From Deltaproteobacteria bacterium (GTDB taxonomy: Bacteria > Desulfobacterota > UBA8473), in NCBI GenBank assembly GCA_030623035.1, contig JAUXFK010000067.1:1-12175 (forward strand): DNA of 12,175 nt, in the 5' to 3' direction. The notes under the pieces are model-generated. The model did no database searches and had not been told where the DNA came from. It saw only the letters and a list, made by a program, of their open reading frames with translations. Both the position numbers and the translations under genes were made by a program. This document shows positions 1-6,035 of this stretch, piece by piece; the first letter of the stretch is position 1, and every line of letters starts with the position of its first letter.

Positions 1-161
1 GCTACCTGTATAGCGTTATCTTCATCGATTCGAACCTGATCGGTAGACCCTGTGTACTTTATGTTACTGCTGCTACTGCCACTGTCATTACAGCCGGCTA
101 ATAAAAGAATGCTGACAAAAAAAGCAACCGCTAAAGAAATACACTTTAAACCGATTTTCAT
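1..161 (-). CDS. N-terminal part of a lipoprotein, gene runs off the window
   Basis: Only the first 53 codons are in the window; the rest lies beyond position 1. The start is ATG at 161 on the minus strand, with a strong AGGAGG ribosome binding site at 173-168 and a 6-base spacer. The protein begins MKIGLKCISLAVAFF, followed by a hydrophobic stretch to a clear lipobox LAGC, with the lipidated Cys at residue 24. A Ser-rich linker (NDSGSSSSN) follows, then YTGSTDQVRIDEDNAIQV. This is a type II (Spase II) signal peptide, so the product should be exported and anchored in a membrane, with no Asp at +2 (it is Asn). The sequence after the linker resembles N termini of uncharacterised Desulfobacterota lipoproteins known from memory only. 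Function cannot be assigned from this fragment. It is transcribed away from the rest of the window. Confidence 0.75.
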   Translation of the reverse strand, partial: MKIGLKCISLAVAFFVSILLLAGCNDSGSSSSNIKYTGSTDQVRIDEDNAIQV

Positions 162-212
162 CTTGCACCTCCTGATCTTGTTCATTAATTTTACTATTAT
201 TTACATTTATGT

Positions 213-221
213 ATTATACAT
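213..221 (-). promoter_or_regulatory. Candidate -10 element for the lipoprotein gene
   Basis: On the minus strand a perfect TATAAT lies at 218-213, about 52 bases before the lipoprotein start. It sits inside a 13-base palindrome, ATGTATTATACAT (209-221). No good -35 box is found at 16-18 bases; TTGAGT (245-240) is 21 bases away, which is too far for a normal sigma70 promoter. The region is very AT-rich, so a chance match is possible. Confidence 0.3.
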
Positions 222-394
222 ATATCAAATATCGAATAAACTCAAGTTTTTTATAGCTTAAGAAATGGATAAGGGGACGTTGTTCAAAATAATCAGTTGA
301 CATTCATGGACATTGTGATAAAAAGGTAGTATTATACCGTGAAAAGCATCGGATTAAGGAGATTGAACTTCAGGAATGTGGAAAAAAACGAGAG

Positions 395-613
395 GTGACG
401 AAAGCAAGAAGGGAAATTGCTTATTTAATCGAATCAGGTCAGATACTCGGAATTGAAGAAAACCCAATAAGACCTGATCAAAAAATATATATTCTGTAAA
501 TTGAGAGCTATGCCGTTATTGTACCTTTTGTGGAAAAAGATAATGAGATTTTTCTCAAAACGGCATTTCCAAGTCGGAAATATACAAAACGCTATGGTTT
601 AAGGGGGGAATAA
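395..613 (+). pseudogene. Broken toxin-like gene of a toxin/antitoxin pair (internal stop)
   Basis: One reading frame runs from GTG 395 to the TAA at 611-613 but is cut by an in-frame TAA at 497-499. The first part reads ...AYLIESGQILGIEENP..QKIYIL, then the stop, then IESYAVIVPFVEKDNEIFLK followed by TAFPSRKYTKRYG. From memory, the order 'ENP..QKIY-IV-EI-YAYVVPFV-E-FLKTIIPSRK-TKKY' is typical of small (about 90 residue) toxin-like proteins encoded just before CopG-type antitoxins. In that family the stop position would be expected to hold Glu (GAA), one base from TAA. The frame stays open upstream to about 298 but without ATG and without recognisable family similarity, so the N terminus is also degraded or unclear. 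The terminal TAA overlaps the ATG of the next gene (TAATG), the coupling usual for such pairs. Confidence 0.5.
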
Positions 614-720
614 TGAAGAAAATAAGTAAAAATGTATTTGATCCGATTGATAAAGAAGAAAGAGATTTGATGGAATCAATCGAGCAAGACGAGTGGGGCC
701 CTGTTAAAAATTTACACTAA
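613..720 (+). pseudogene. Truncated antitoxin-like gene (35 residues)
   Basis: ATG 613 overlaps the stop of the toxin-like frame and follows a GGGGGGA run at 603-609. The 35-residue product contains KEERDLMESIEQDEWGPVKN. The pattern 'EE-ELI-S-E-DEW-SVKNL' is, from memory, the N terminus of CopG/ribbon-helix-helix antitoxins of about 80-90 residues, whose DNA-binding part follows. Here the frame stops two residues after VKN, so the RHH domain is missing. The last 17 bases overlap the 3' end of the SIMPL-domain remnant on the opposite strand, which suggests that a rearrangement junction near 703-714 removed the antitoxin C terminus. It is probably non-functional; whether the short peptide is made is unknown. 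Confidence 0.5.
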
Positions 721-1107
721 CCCTTGCGTTTACTTTAATATGACCTAATGCAATACTACCTTGGGATTCTGATGGGCTAACAACATTTTGAATGACATCT
801 TGAGCCATTTCACCATGCCATCGCGACCCCCACACCACGCATTGTACCAAGACCACCATCCAGATTGATTCTCCTGGATTTTATAGGGTTTGCCAACCTT
901 TTGTCCCAACTCTTTTGCTAAATCATTTGCTTTTTCCTGAGCAGCTTTAATTGCAAGGCAGCGTGCCTGATTTCTATGCTTTCTAAGTTCAGTGGTGCGA
1001 AATTGAATACCATGGACGTAGTTTGCCCCATCTTCAGGTACACCACTAAGGACATTCTCAAAATCGGATGTATCTCTTAGTGTAAGAACAATTGACTTTC
1101 TTACAAC
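704..1107 (-). pseudogene. SIMPL-domain (DUF541) protein remnant, 5'-truncated and frameshifted
   Basis: Read on the minus strand, one frame from 1107 gives VVRKSIVLTLRDTSDFENVL, then ...GVPEDGANYVHGIQFRTTEL, then RNQARCLAIKAAQEKANDLA and KELGQKVGKPYKI. After a switch of frame near 831-836 it continues WGSRWHGEMAQDVIQNVV, then SESQGSIALGHIKVNARVS, ending VNF at the stop 706-704. This is the C-terminal half of a SIMPL/DUF541 periplasmic or outer-membrane-associated protein: the LRD-DF--VL-----GAN-V-GI-F strand, the Ala/Lys-rich helix, 'AxELGxKVGKPYxI', and the final 'G-I-V-A-V-V-F' strand. A duplicated TG dinucleotide next to a G run explains the frameshift. An in-frame stop immediately upstream (1110-1108) and the absence of a signal peptide show that the N-terminal half is gone. 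About 135 of roughly 240 residues remain. Confidence 0.65.
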
Positions 1108-1145
1108 TTATATATGATGAAGCAAACCGAGCTATTTTAAAATTC

Positions 1146-1174
1146 TTGACAACACATGAGGCATATGTTAATTT
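1146..1174 (+). promoter_or_regulatory. Candidate sigma70 promoter of the catabolic operon
   Basis: A perfect -35 box TTGACA lies at 1146-1151. At 17 bases spacing there is TAATTT at 1169-1174, a weak -10 match (3 of 6). The -10 abuts the palindromic operator at 1174-1191, so a bound repressor would block RNA polymerase. The distance to the first start codon (1287) leaves a leader of roughly 105 bases. Confidence 0.5.
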
Positions 1175-1191
1175 GAATGAGCGCTCATTCA
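1174..1191 (+). promoter_or_regulatory. 18-bp perfect palindrome, probable TetR-family (FadR-like) operator
   Basis: The sequence TGAATGAGCGCTCATTCA is a perfect inverted repeat with 9-base arms and no spacer. Its outer halves TGAATGA/TCATTCA match the consensus of the Bacillus FadR (YsiA) operator, a TetR-family repressor of fatty acid degradation released by long-chain acyl-CoA. The centre differs: FadR sites have a 3-4 base asymmetric core. It overlaps the end of the candidate -10 and precedes a run of acyl-CoA catabolic genes, so repression relieved by an acyl-CoA is the natural reading. No TetR gene is in the window. Confidence 0.65.
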
Positions 1192-1286
1192 GGTTTTGTC
1201 GTTTCTTAGAGCGAAACATAAAAGGTGTTTTTTAGGTTTTTTTATTCTCCATAAGGATGATATTTCTTTTGTTTTAGGAGGTAATT

Positions 1287-2702
1287 ATGGTTGGGATTAT
1301 GTCATATGGTGCATATATACCCATCTTCAGGATGAGCAAGGATATCGTCTCCAATGCATGGGGTACCCGATCCATGGGTGTGGAGAGGAGTGTGGCGAAT
1401 TATGATGAAGACAGTCTCACTATGGCAGTAGAGGCTGCCTTGAATTGTATTGATGGAGAAGACCGAAAAGGGATTGAAGGATTGTTTTTCGCCTCTTCAA
1501 CCTCACCGTATAAGGAGAAGGCGTGTTCATCAATATTGGCCACTGTTGCCGACCTGGATAGTGAAATATGGACGAGTGATTTTGCCAATTCTTTAAGGGC
1601 AGGGACCTCTGCATTGAGGGCCGGTTTATATGCGGTGAAAAGCGGGGAAGTTAAGGACGTCCTGGTCACTGTTGCTGACTGCAGGTTGGGCACACCCCGT
1701 TCTGTCGATGAACAGATCTTTGGAGATGGCGCAGCAGCCTTTCTTCTCGGAGATTCGGATGTTATCGCAACCATAGAGGATATCTACTCGGTATCGGACG
1801 ATATTACAGATGTCTGGAGGACAGACCAGGACAACTTTGTCCGTTCATGGGAAGATCGGTGGGTTTTGATAAACGGTTATACAAAGAATATGAAAGCGGC
1901 AATCTCAGGGATTATGAAGAGACAGGGGCTTGAGCCAAAGGATTTTGCCAAGATCGTCATGTACAGTCCGGATGCCCGAAGTCACATCGGACTCGCTAAA
2001 AAACTCGGTTTTGATACAGCTACTCAGCTACAGGATCCTTTGATTAAAACTGTCGGTAATCTGGGAGCTGCCCAACCTCTTGTTCTTCTTGTTGCAGCGT
2101 TAGAAGAGGCGAAAGCCGGCGATAAAATCCTTCTTGCCAGCTACGGAGACGGTAGTGACGCCTTTGTATTGCAGGTAACAGATGCAATAGAAGACGTTAA
2201 GAAGAAACGTGGGGTTAAAGGTGCTATAGAATCGAAGATGATGCTTTCTTCTTATCAAAAGTACCTTGCCTTTCGGCAGCTTGTATCTTTACCGGAGGAA
2301 TTCATAAAGCTTTTCCCCTCGGCATCTGTAATATGGAGGACCAAGAACTGGGCATTAAGCTTCCATGGCAGCAAGTGCAAAAACTGTGGGCTTGTATCCT
2401 TTCCGATTCAAAGGGTGTGTTTTGGGTGTCAATCACGTGATGACTTTGAAGAGATAAGGCTTTCTGATAAGAAAGGTAAGGTGTTTACCTATTCCCTGGA
2501 TAATCTTGCCGGAGGCGTGGATCCTCCAACGGTACAGACAATCGTAGAATCAGAGGAAGGAGGCGCCAGGATTTATTGTTTGATGACCGATTGTAACCCC
2601 AAAGAGGTTAAGGTAGATATGCCTGTAGAAATGACTTTCAGGAGATTCCACAGAGAAGGGGGGTTCTATAACTATTTCTGGAAGTGTAGACCGATAAGGT
2701 AA
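1287..2702 (+). CDS. HMG-CoA synthase-like / DUF35 zinc-ribbon OB-fold fusion protein, probably non-catalytic
   Basis: A 471-residue protein starting at ATG 1287 after AGGAGG (1276-1281, 5-base spacer); the start MVGIMSYGAYIPIFRM matches the family N terminus. Residues 1-300 have the thiolase-fold layout of archaeal-type HMG-CoA synthase: SLRAGTSALRAG (102-113), GDGAAAFLLG (146-155), VGNLGAAQ (256-263), SYGDGSDAF (285-293). Residues 355-465 are a DUF35 domain: a zinc ribbon with Cys364, Cys367, Cys378 and Cys381, then an OB-fold. Against archaeal HMG-CoA synthase recalled from memory, the nucleophilic Cys is Leu103, the catalytic His is Tyr226 (MYSP for FHQP) and the catalytic Glu is Ser71. 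It is therefore unlikely to make HMG-CoA. In archaea separate HMGCS, DUF35 and thiolase proteins form one complex; here two are fused and the thiolase follows 12 bases later, so a scaffold or regulatory partner of that thiolase is inferred. First gene of the operator-controlled run. Confidence 0.8.
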   Translation: MVGIMSYGAYIPIFRMSKDIVSNAWGTRSMGVERSVANYDEDSLTMAVEAALNCIDGEDRKGIEGLFFASSTSPYKEKACSSILATVADLDSEIWTSDFANSLRAGTSALRAGLYAVKSGEVKDVLVTVADCRLGTPRSVDEQIFGDGAAAFLLGDSDVIATIEDIYSVSDDITDVWRTDQDNFVRSWEDRWVLINGYTKNMKAAISGIMKRQGLEPKDFAKIVMYSPDARSHIGLAKKLGFDTATQLQDPLIKTVGNLGAAQPLVLLVAALEEAKAGDKILLASYGDGSDAFVLQVTDAIEDVKKKRGVKGAIESKMMLSSYQKYLAFRQLVSLPEEFIKLFPSASVIWRTKNWALSFHGSKCKNCGLVSFPIQRVCFGCQSRDDFEEIRLSDKKGKVFTYSLDNLAGGVDPPTVQTIVESEEGGARIYCLMTDCNPKEVKVDMPVEMTFRRFHREGGFYNYFWKCRPIR

Positions 2703-2714
2703 GGAGGTGATACG

Positions 2715-3896
2715 ATGGGAAACATTAAGGACAAGGTTGCCATAATCGGCATGGGGTGTTGCAAGTTTGGTGAAAACTGGGATAAAGGTCCTGAAGATAT
2801 GATAATTGAGGCTGCTTATGAGGCGTATGAGGATGCTGGGATCGATCCCAAAGACATACAGGCAGCCTGGCTTGGGACGGTTAGCGCCCATTGGATAGGG
2901 ATGGGGGGCCTGGCATTGGCCGAACCGCTTAAACTGCAAGGAATACCCATAACCAGGGTAGAAAACTGGTGTGCTACAGGACATGAGGCATTAAGGAACG
3001 CGTCTTTTGCCGTAGCCTGTGGCATGTATGATATTGCCATTGCCGTTGGTTTTGAGAAACTCAAAGATACAGGTTTCCCAGGTTTGGGGGTTGGGCGGGG
3101 CATGCACCCTGTGATGGAGATGCGAAGAACCGCACCCAGCAGTTTTGCCTTTATTGCTACACGGTACTTCCACACTTACGGTTTAAGCCCTGATGAAGGT
3201 AAAGAAACGATCGCCAAGATAGCGGTAAAGAATCATAGAAACGGGAGCATGCATCCAAAGGCACATTTTCAAAAAGAGATAACCCTGGACCAGGCCTTAA
3301 AAGCTCCTATTATTGCATGGCCTCTCGGGCTATTTGATTGTTGCGGAAATAGCGACGGAGCCGCAGTAGCAATTATCACCAGGGCTGATATGGCAAAAAA
3401 ATTCAGAGATGATCCTATCTATATAAAAGGTATGGGGGTTTCTCAAAACAGCATGATGCCGCATTTTCAACCGGGATTTGAATGGACAGGATTTGAGGTG
3501 ACCAGGAATGCTTCTAAGCAGGCATACGATCAGGCAGGGATTAAAAACCCTCGTAAAGAGATCGATCTGGCTGTGGTTCATGATTGCTTTACGATTACAG
3601 AGATGATTATATATGAGGATCTGGGTTTTAGCCCCAAAGGGAAGGCAAAAGAGGATATTGACGCTGGTACTTTTGCCCTTGAAGGAGAACTTCCGGTCAA
3701 CACTGACGGAGGGCTGAAATGTTTCGGCCATCCTGTAGGGGCCAGCGGATTAAGGATGAGCTATGAGATATATAAGCAACTGCAGGGAAAAGGAGAAAAA
3801 CGACAGATAAAAAATGCGCAAAGAGGATTGGCCCATACCCTTGGAGGACATCCTTCAGTATCCTGTGTAATGGTGTATGGCAACAGCCTCGGTTAG
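2715..3896 (+). CDS. SCP2/archaeal-type thiolase (acyl-CoA acetyltransferase family)
   Basis: A 393-residue protein of normal thiolase length. The start ATG 2715 follows AAGGAGGTGAT (2701-2711), a near-complete match to the 16S anti-Shine-Dalgarno sequence that overlaps the previous gene's stop, so the two genes are probably translated together. Visible active-site elements are NWCATG with the nucleophile Cys86, VVHDCF with His289 as in SCP2-type thiolases, GHPVGASG with His339, and HTLGGHPSVSC with Cys384. All catalytic positions appear intact. The expected reaction is CoA-dependent cleavage of a 3-oxoacyl-CoA or the reverse condensation, in the cytoplasm. SCP2-type thiolases often need a DUF35 partner (archaeal acetoacetyl-CoA thiolase; benzoylsuccinyl-CoA thiolase BbsAB), and the upstream gene carries one. 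The substrate is not determined by sequence; next to an acyl-CoA dehydrogenase and enoyl-CoA hydratase a degradative role is favoured. Confidence 0.85.
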   Translation: MGNIKDKVAIIGMGCCKFGENWDKGPEDMIIEAAYEAYEDAGIDPKDIQAAWLGTVSAHWIGMGGLALAEPLKLQGIPITRVENWCATGHEALRNASFAVACGMYDIAIAVGFEKLKDTGFPGLGVGRGMHPVMEMRRTAPSSFAFIATRYFHTYGLSPDEGKETIAKIAVKNHRNGSMHPKAHFQKEITLDQALKAPIIAWPLGLFDCCGNSDGAAVAIITRADMAKKFRDDPIYIKGMGVSQNSMMPHFQPGFEWTGFEVTRNASKQAYDQAGIKNPRKEIDLAVVHDCFTITEMIIYEDLGFSPKGKAKEDIDAGTFALEGELPVNTDGGLKCFGHPVGASGLRMSYEIYKQLQGKGEKRQIKNAQRGLAHTLGGHPSVSCVMVYGNSLG

Positions 3897-3925
3897 AAAG
3901 GGCATGGTTTGTAGGAGGAGAGAAT

Positions 3926-5068
3926 ATGGATTTCGAGTTTACTGAGGAGCAAAGAATATTTAAAGACGCAATCAAGAATTTTGCTGAGAATGAGATAGGA
4001 CCCTTGATTGAAGAGGCAGAGGAGACCGAGGAATATCCAGTGGAGATAATTCCAAAGGCAGGGAAACTGGGTTTTTTATGTGTTCGATATCCAGAGAAAT
4101 ATGGGGCTGCAGGAGCTGACAAACTAACAGAAAACATATATATTGAAGAACTCATGCGTGTATGCTCAGGAATCGGTTCTGGTCTTCTCGTTCAGTCCAG
4201 CCTTGGCACTTCAATGATACTTGAGCATGGAACAGAACAGCAAAAGCAAGATTATCTTGTCCCTGCCATAAAAGGCGAAAGGATATCGGCCTTTGGTCTT
4301 ACCGAACCCAATGCCGGTTCTGATGCAGCATCGATGGAAACAACAGCAGATAAAGGCGGTGATCAATATGTTATAAATGGAAGGAAGATATTCATTACAA
4401 ATGGAGGTATAGCCGATTTTATCTGTGTTGCTGCATACACGGATAAAAGCAAAGGCCCAAAAGGAGGGGTAAGTATATTTGTCGTAGATAAGGATAATCC
4501 TGGTTTCTCCGTAACAAGAAGGTTAAAAAAAGTTGGGAATAGATCGGCCGATACCGCAGAGTTGCTATTCGAAGACTGCAAGGTTTCGAAGGACAAGTTA
4601 GTAGGCGAAGAGGGTAAAGGATTTCCATATCTGATATCTACTCTCAAAAGCGGAAGGATCTCTTATGGTGGAAGGTGTATCGGTGTTGCCAGGGCTGCGT
4701 TAGAGGCCTCAATTAGGTACGCTGGAGAAAGGGTCCAATTCGGCAAACCGATAAAGGATTTTCAGATAACCAAATTCAAGCTTTCCAGGATGGCTATGGA
4801 GATTGAGGCTGCCAGGTGGTTGACATACAGGGCATCATGGCTGTATGATCAGGGATTAAACTGCATGAAAGAGGCCTCTATGGTAAAACTCTATGCAAGT
4901 GAAGTCGCCCAAAGGGTTACTTCTGAAGCCATGCAAATCCATGGTGGGTACGGATATATGATGGAATATCCTGTTCAGCGTTATTGGAGAGATGCCAGGC
5001 TTTTGACTATTACTGAAGGGACTTCAGAGATTCAGCAGATTGTTATTGCAAGAGAACTGGGCATCTAG
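3926..5068 (+). CDS. Acyl-CoA dehydrogenase (short-chain/butyryl-type)
   Basis: A 380-residue FAD-dependent acyl-CoA dehydrogenase of usual length, start ATG 3926 after AGGAGGAG (3913-3920). It begins MDFEFTEEQRIFKDAIKNFA, typical of the family. Residues 123-135 (FGLTEPNAGSDAA) form the FAD/substrate signature, ERVQFGKPI (268-276) lies in the C-terminal helical domain, and QIHGGYGYMMEYPVQRYWRD (337-356) is the second family signature. The catalytic base is Glu364 in TITEGTSEI, the position used by short-chain and glutaryl/benzylsuccinyl-type enzymes rather than the isovaleryl-type site. It would oxidise an acyl-CoA to the 2-enoyl-CoA and pass electrons to ETF; no etfAB is in the window. It lies 29 bases after the thiolase in the same run. 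The exact acyl chain cannot be read from sequence; butyryl-CoA, branched short chains or an alkylsuccinyl-type substrate are all possible. Confidence 0.9.
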   Translation: MDFEFTEEQRIFKDAIKNFAENEIGPLIEEAEETEEYPVEIIPKAGKLGFLCVRYPEKYGAAGADKLTENIYIEELMRVCSGIGSGLLVQSSLGTSMILEHGTEQQKQDYLVPAIKGERISAFGLTEPNAGSDAASMETTADKGGDQYVINGRKIFITNGGIADFICVAAYTDKSKGPKGGVSIFVVDKDNPGFSVTRRLKKVGNRSADTAELLFEDCKVSKDKLVGEEGKGFPYLISTLKSGRISYGGRCIGVARAALEASIRYAGERVQFGKPIKDFQITKFKLSRMAMEIEAARWLTYRASWLYDQGLNCMKEASMVKLYASEVAQRVTSEAMQIHGGYGYMMEYPVQRYWRDARLLTITEGTSEIQQIVIARELGI

Positions 5069-5085
5069 ACTTACCCAAAAATCAC

Positions 5086-5115
5086 TTGACAAAATCAGAT
5101 TTTATATGCTAGAAA
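5086..5115 (+). promoter_or_regulatory. Weak candidate internal promoter before enoyl-CoA hydratase
   Basis: The 142-base gap between the dehydrogenase and the hydratase holds a perfect TTGACA at 5086-5091 and, at 18 bases, TAGAAA (5110-5115, 4 of 6 matches to TATAAT). It could give the hydratase and the carboxyltransferase genes an independent start. No TetR-type palindrome like that at 1174 is present here. Confidence 0.3.
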
Positions 5116-5136
5116 ACCGATACTTCCAGCGGTTTT
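5113..5136 (+). repeat. Inverted repeat (7-bp stem) in the intergenic gap
   Basis: AAAACCG (5113-5119) and CGGTTTT (5130-5136) form a 7-bp stem with a 10-base loop. No T run follows, so it is not a convincing intrinsic terminator; it overlaps the end of the candidate internal -10 and might be an operator or an mRNA-processing hairpin. Confidence 0.35.
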
Positions 5137-5210
5137 GAATCCAGTAAAGCAGCAGATATTGAGCATAATAATTTTTACTCGTTTATATGTAAATAAAGGA
5201 AGAGAACCTT

Positions 5211-5993
5211 ATGGATTACAAAAACATAATTGTCACAAAAGAGGATCAAGGGATAGCCGTTATTACCCTTAATAGGCCTGATGTATTAAATGCCCTCAAT
5301 GAAGAAGTAGGAAAGGACATAAGGAAGGCGGCAGGGCTTTTAAAAGATGATGACGATGTGAAGGTCTTGATAATAACAGGACAGGGAAAGGCATTTGCCG
5401 CAGGTGCGGACATAAAGGAACTCAAAGATGCCAGTCCGGCAGGGGCAAGGGATTGGGCCAGGGCCTTGTTCGATTCATTTGAGAGTCTGGGTAAGATATC
5501 CAAGCCTGTGATTGCAGCAGTAAATGGGATTGCCTATGGAGGAGGTTGTGAATTGGCTCTGGCCTGTGACTTTATCATTGCATCTGAAAAGGCGAAATTT
5601 GGAGTCCCTGAGATAAAGATAGGGGTCTTCCCTGGCGCAGGGGGGATGTATCGTCTGGCCCGGGCCGTTGGCTTACGTATGGCAAAGGAGATGGTTTTTG
5701 TTGGAGAACCGATCGATGCAAATACAGCAAAGAGTATAGGGCTTGTAAATAGAGTGTTTCCAGCAGATACCTTTATGGATGATGTGAAGGCTTTGGCCCG
5801 TAATATTGCATCGAAGAGTGGGATGACTTTAAAACTGGCCAAGCAGGCCCTTAATGAGGCCCAGGATTCTCCTGATCCGGAAGGCGTATACAGAGATATC
5901 GATGCCATGGGTGTTGTCTTTTCAACTGATGATCAGAAAGAGGGAATGGCTGCATTTGTTGAGAAAAGGGCCCCAAAGTTTACAGGAAAGTAG
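5211..5993 (+). CDS. Enoyl-CoA hydratase (crotonase family)
   Basis: A 260-residue crotonase of normal length, start ATG 5211 with a modest GGAAGAG site 9 bases upstream. It begins MDYKNIIVTKEDQGIAVITL. The oxyanion-hole segments are AFAAGADIKEL (61-71) and GIAYGGGCELALACD (106-120). The two catalytic glutamates of rat enoyl-CoA hydratase are both present: Glu114 in GGGCE and Glu134 in GVPE, spaced 20 residues apart as in that enzyme. This supports true hydration of a 2-enoyl-CoA to 3-hydroxyacyl-CoA rather than another crotonase reaction. It would act directly after the acyl-CoA dehydrogenase; the next enzyme, a 3-hydroxyacyl-CoA dehydrogenase, is not in the window. The gap upstream may hold a promoter. 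Within this superfamily the substrate range is not readable from sequence. Confidence 0.9.
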   Translation: MDYKNIIVTKEDQGIAVITLNRPDVLNALNEEVGKDIRKAAGLLKDDDDVKVLIITGQGKAFAAGADIKELKDASPAGARDWARALFDSFESLGKISKPVIAAVNGIAYGGGCELALACDFIIASEKAKFGVPEIKIGVFPGAGGMYRLARAVGLRMAKEMVFVGEPIDANTAKSIGLVNRVFPADTFMDDVKALARNIASKSGMTLKLAKQALNEAQDSPDPEGVYRDIDAMGVVFSTDDQKEGMAAFVEKRAPKFTGK

Positions 5994-6035
5994 CATGAAT
6001 ATCTAATAATAACGCATGGGAATAAGGATGTCGAT

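Noticed and set aside
52..261. A + strand 69-codon frame over the lipoprotein start and its promoter region
   Set aside because: It is antisense to a well-supported lipoprotein signal peptide and otherwise translates AT-rich intergenic DNA into a low-complexity Ile/Tyr/Leu string.
1196..1405. A 69-codon open frame overlapping the start of the HMG-CoA-synthase-like gene
   Set aside because: It has no ribosome binding site, overlaps the operator/leader, and its second half is the +1 shadow of the real gene that starts at 1287.
1400..1774. Long minus-strand frames inside the coding genes (also 3697-4155, 5534-5908, 11524-12027 and others)
   Set aside because: All lie opposite genes with clear family motifs, lack ribosome binding sites and show no recognisable domains.
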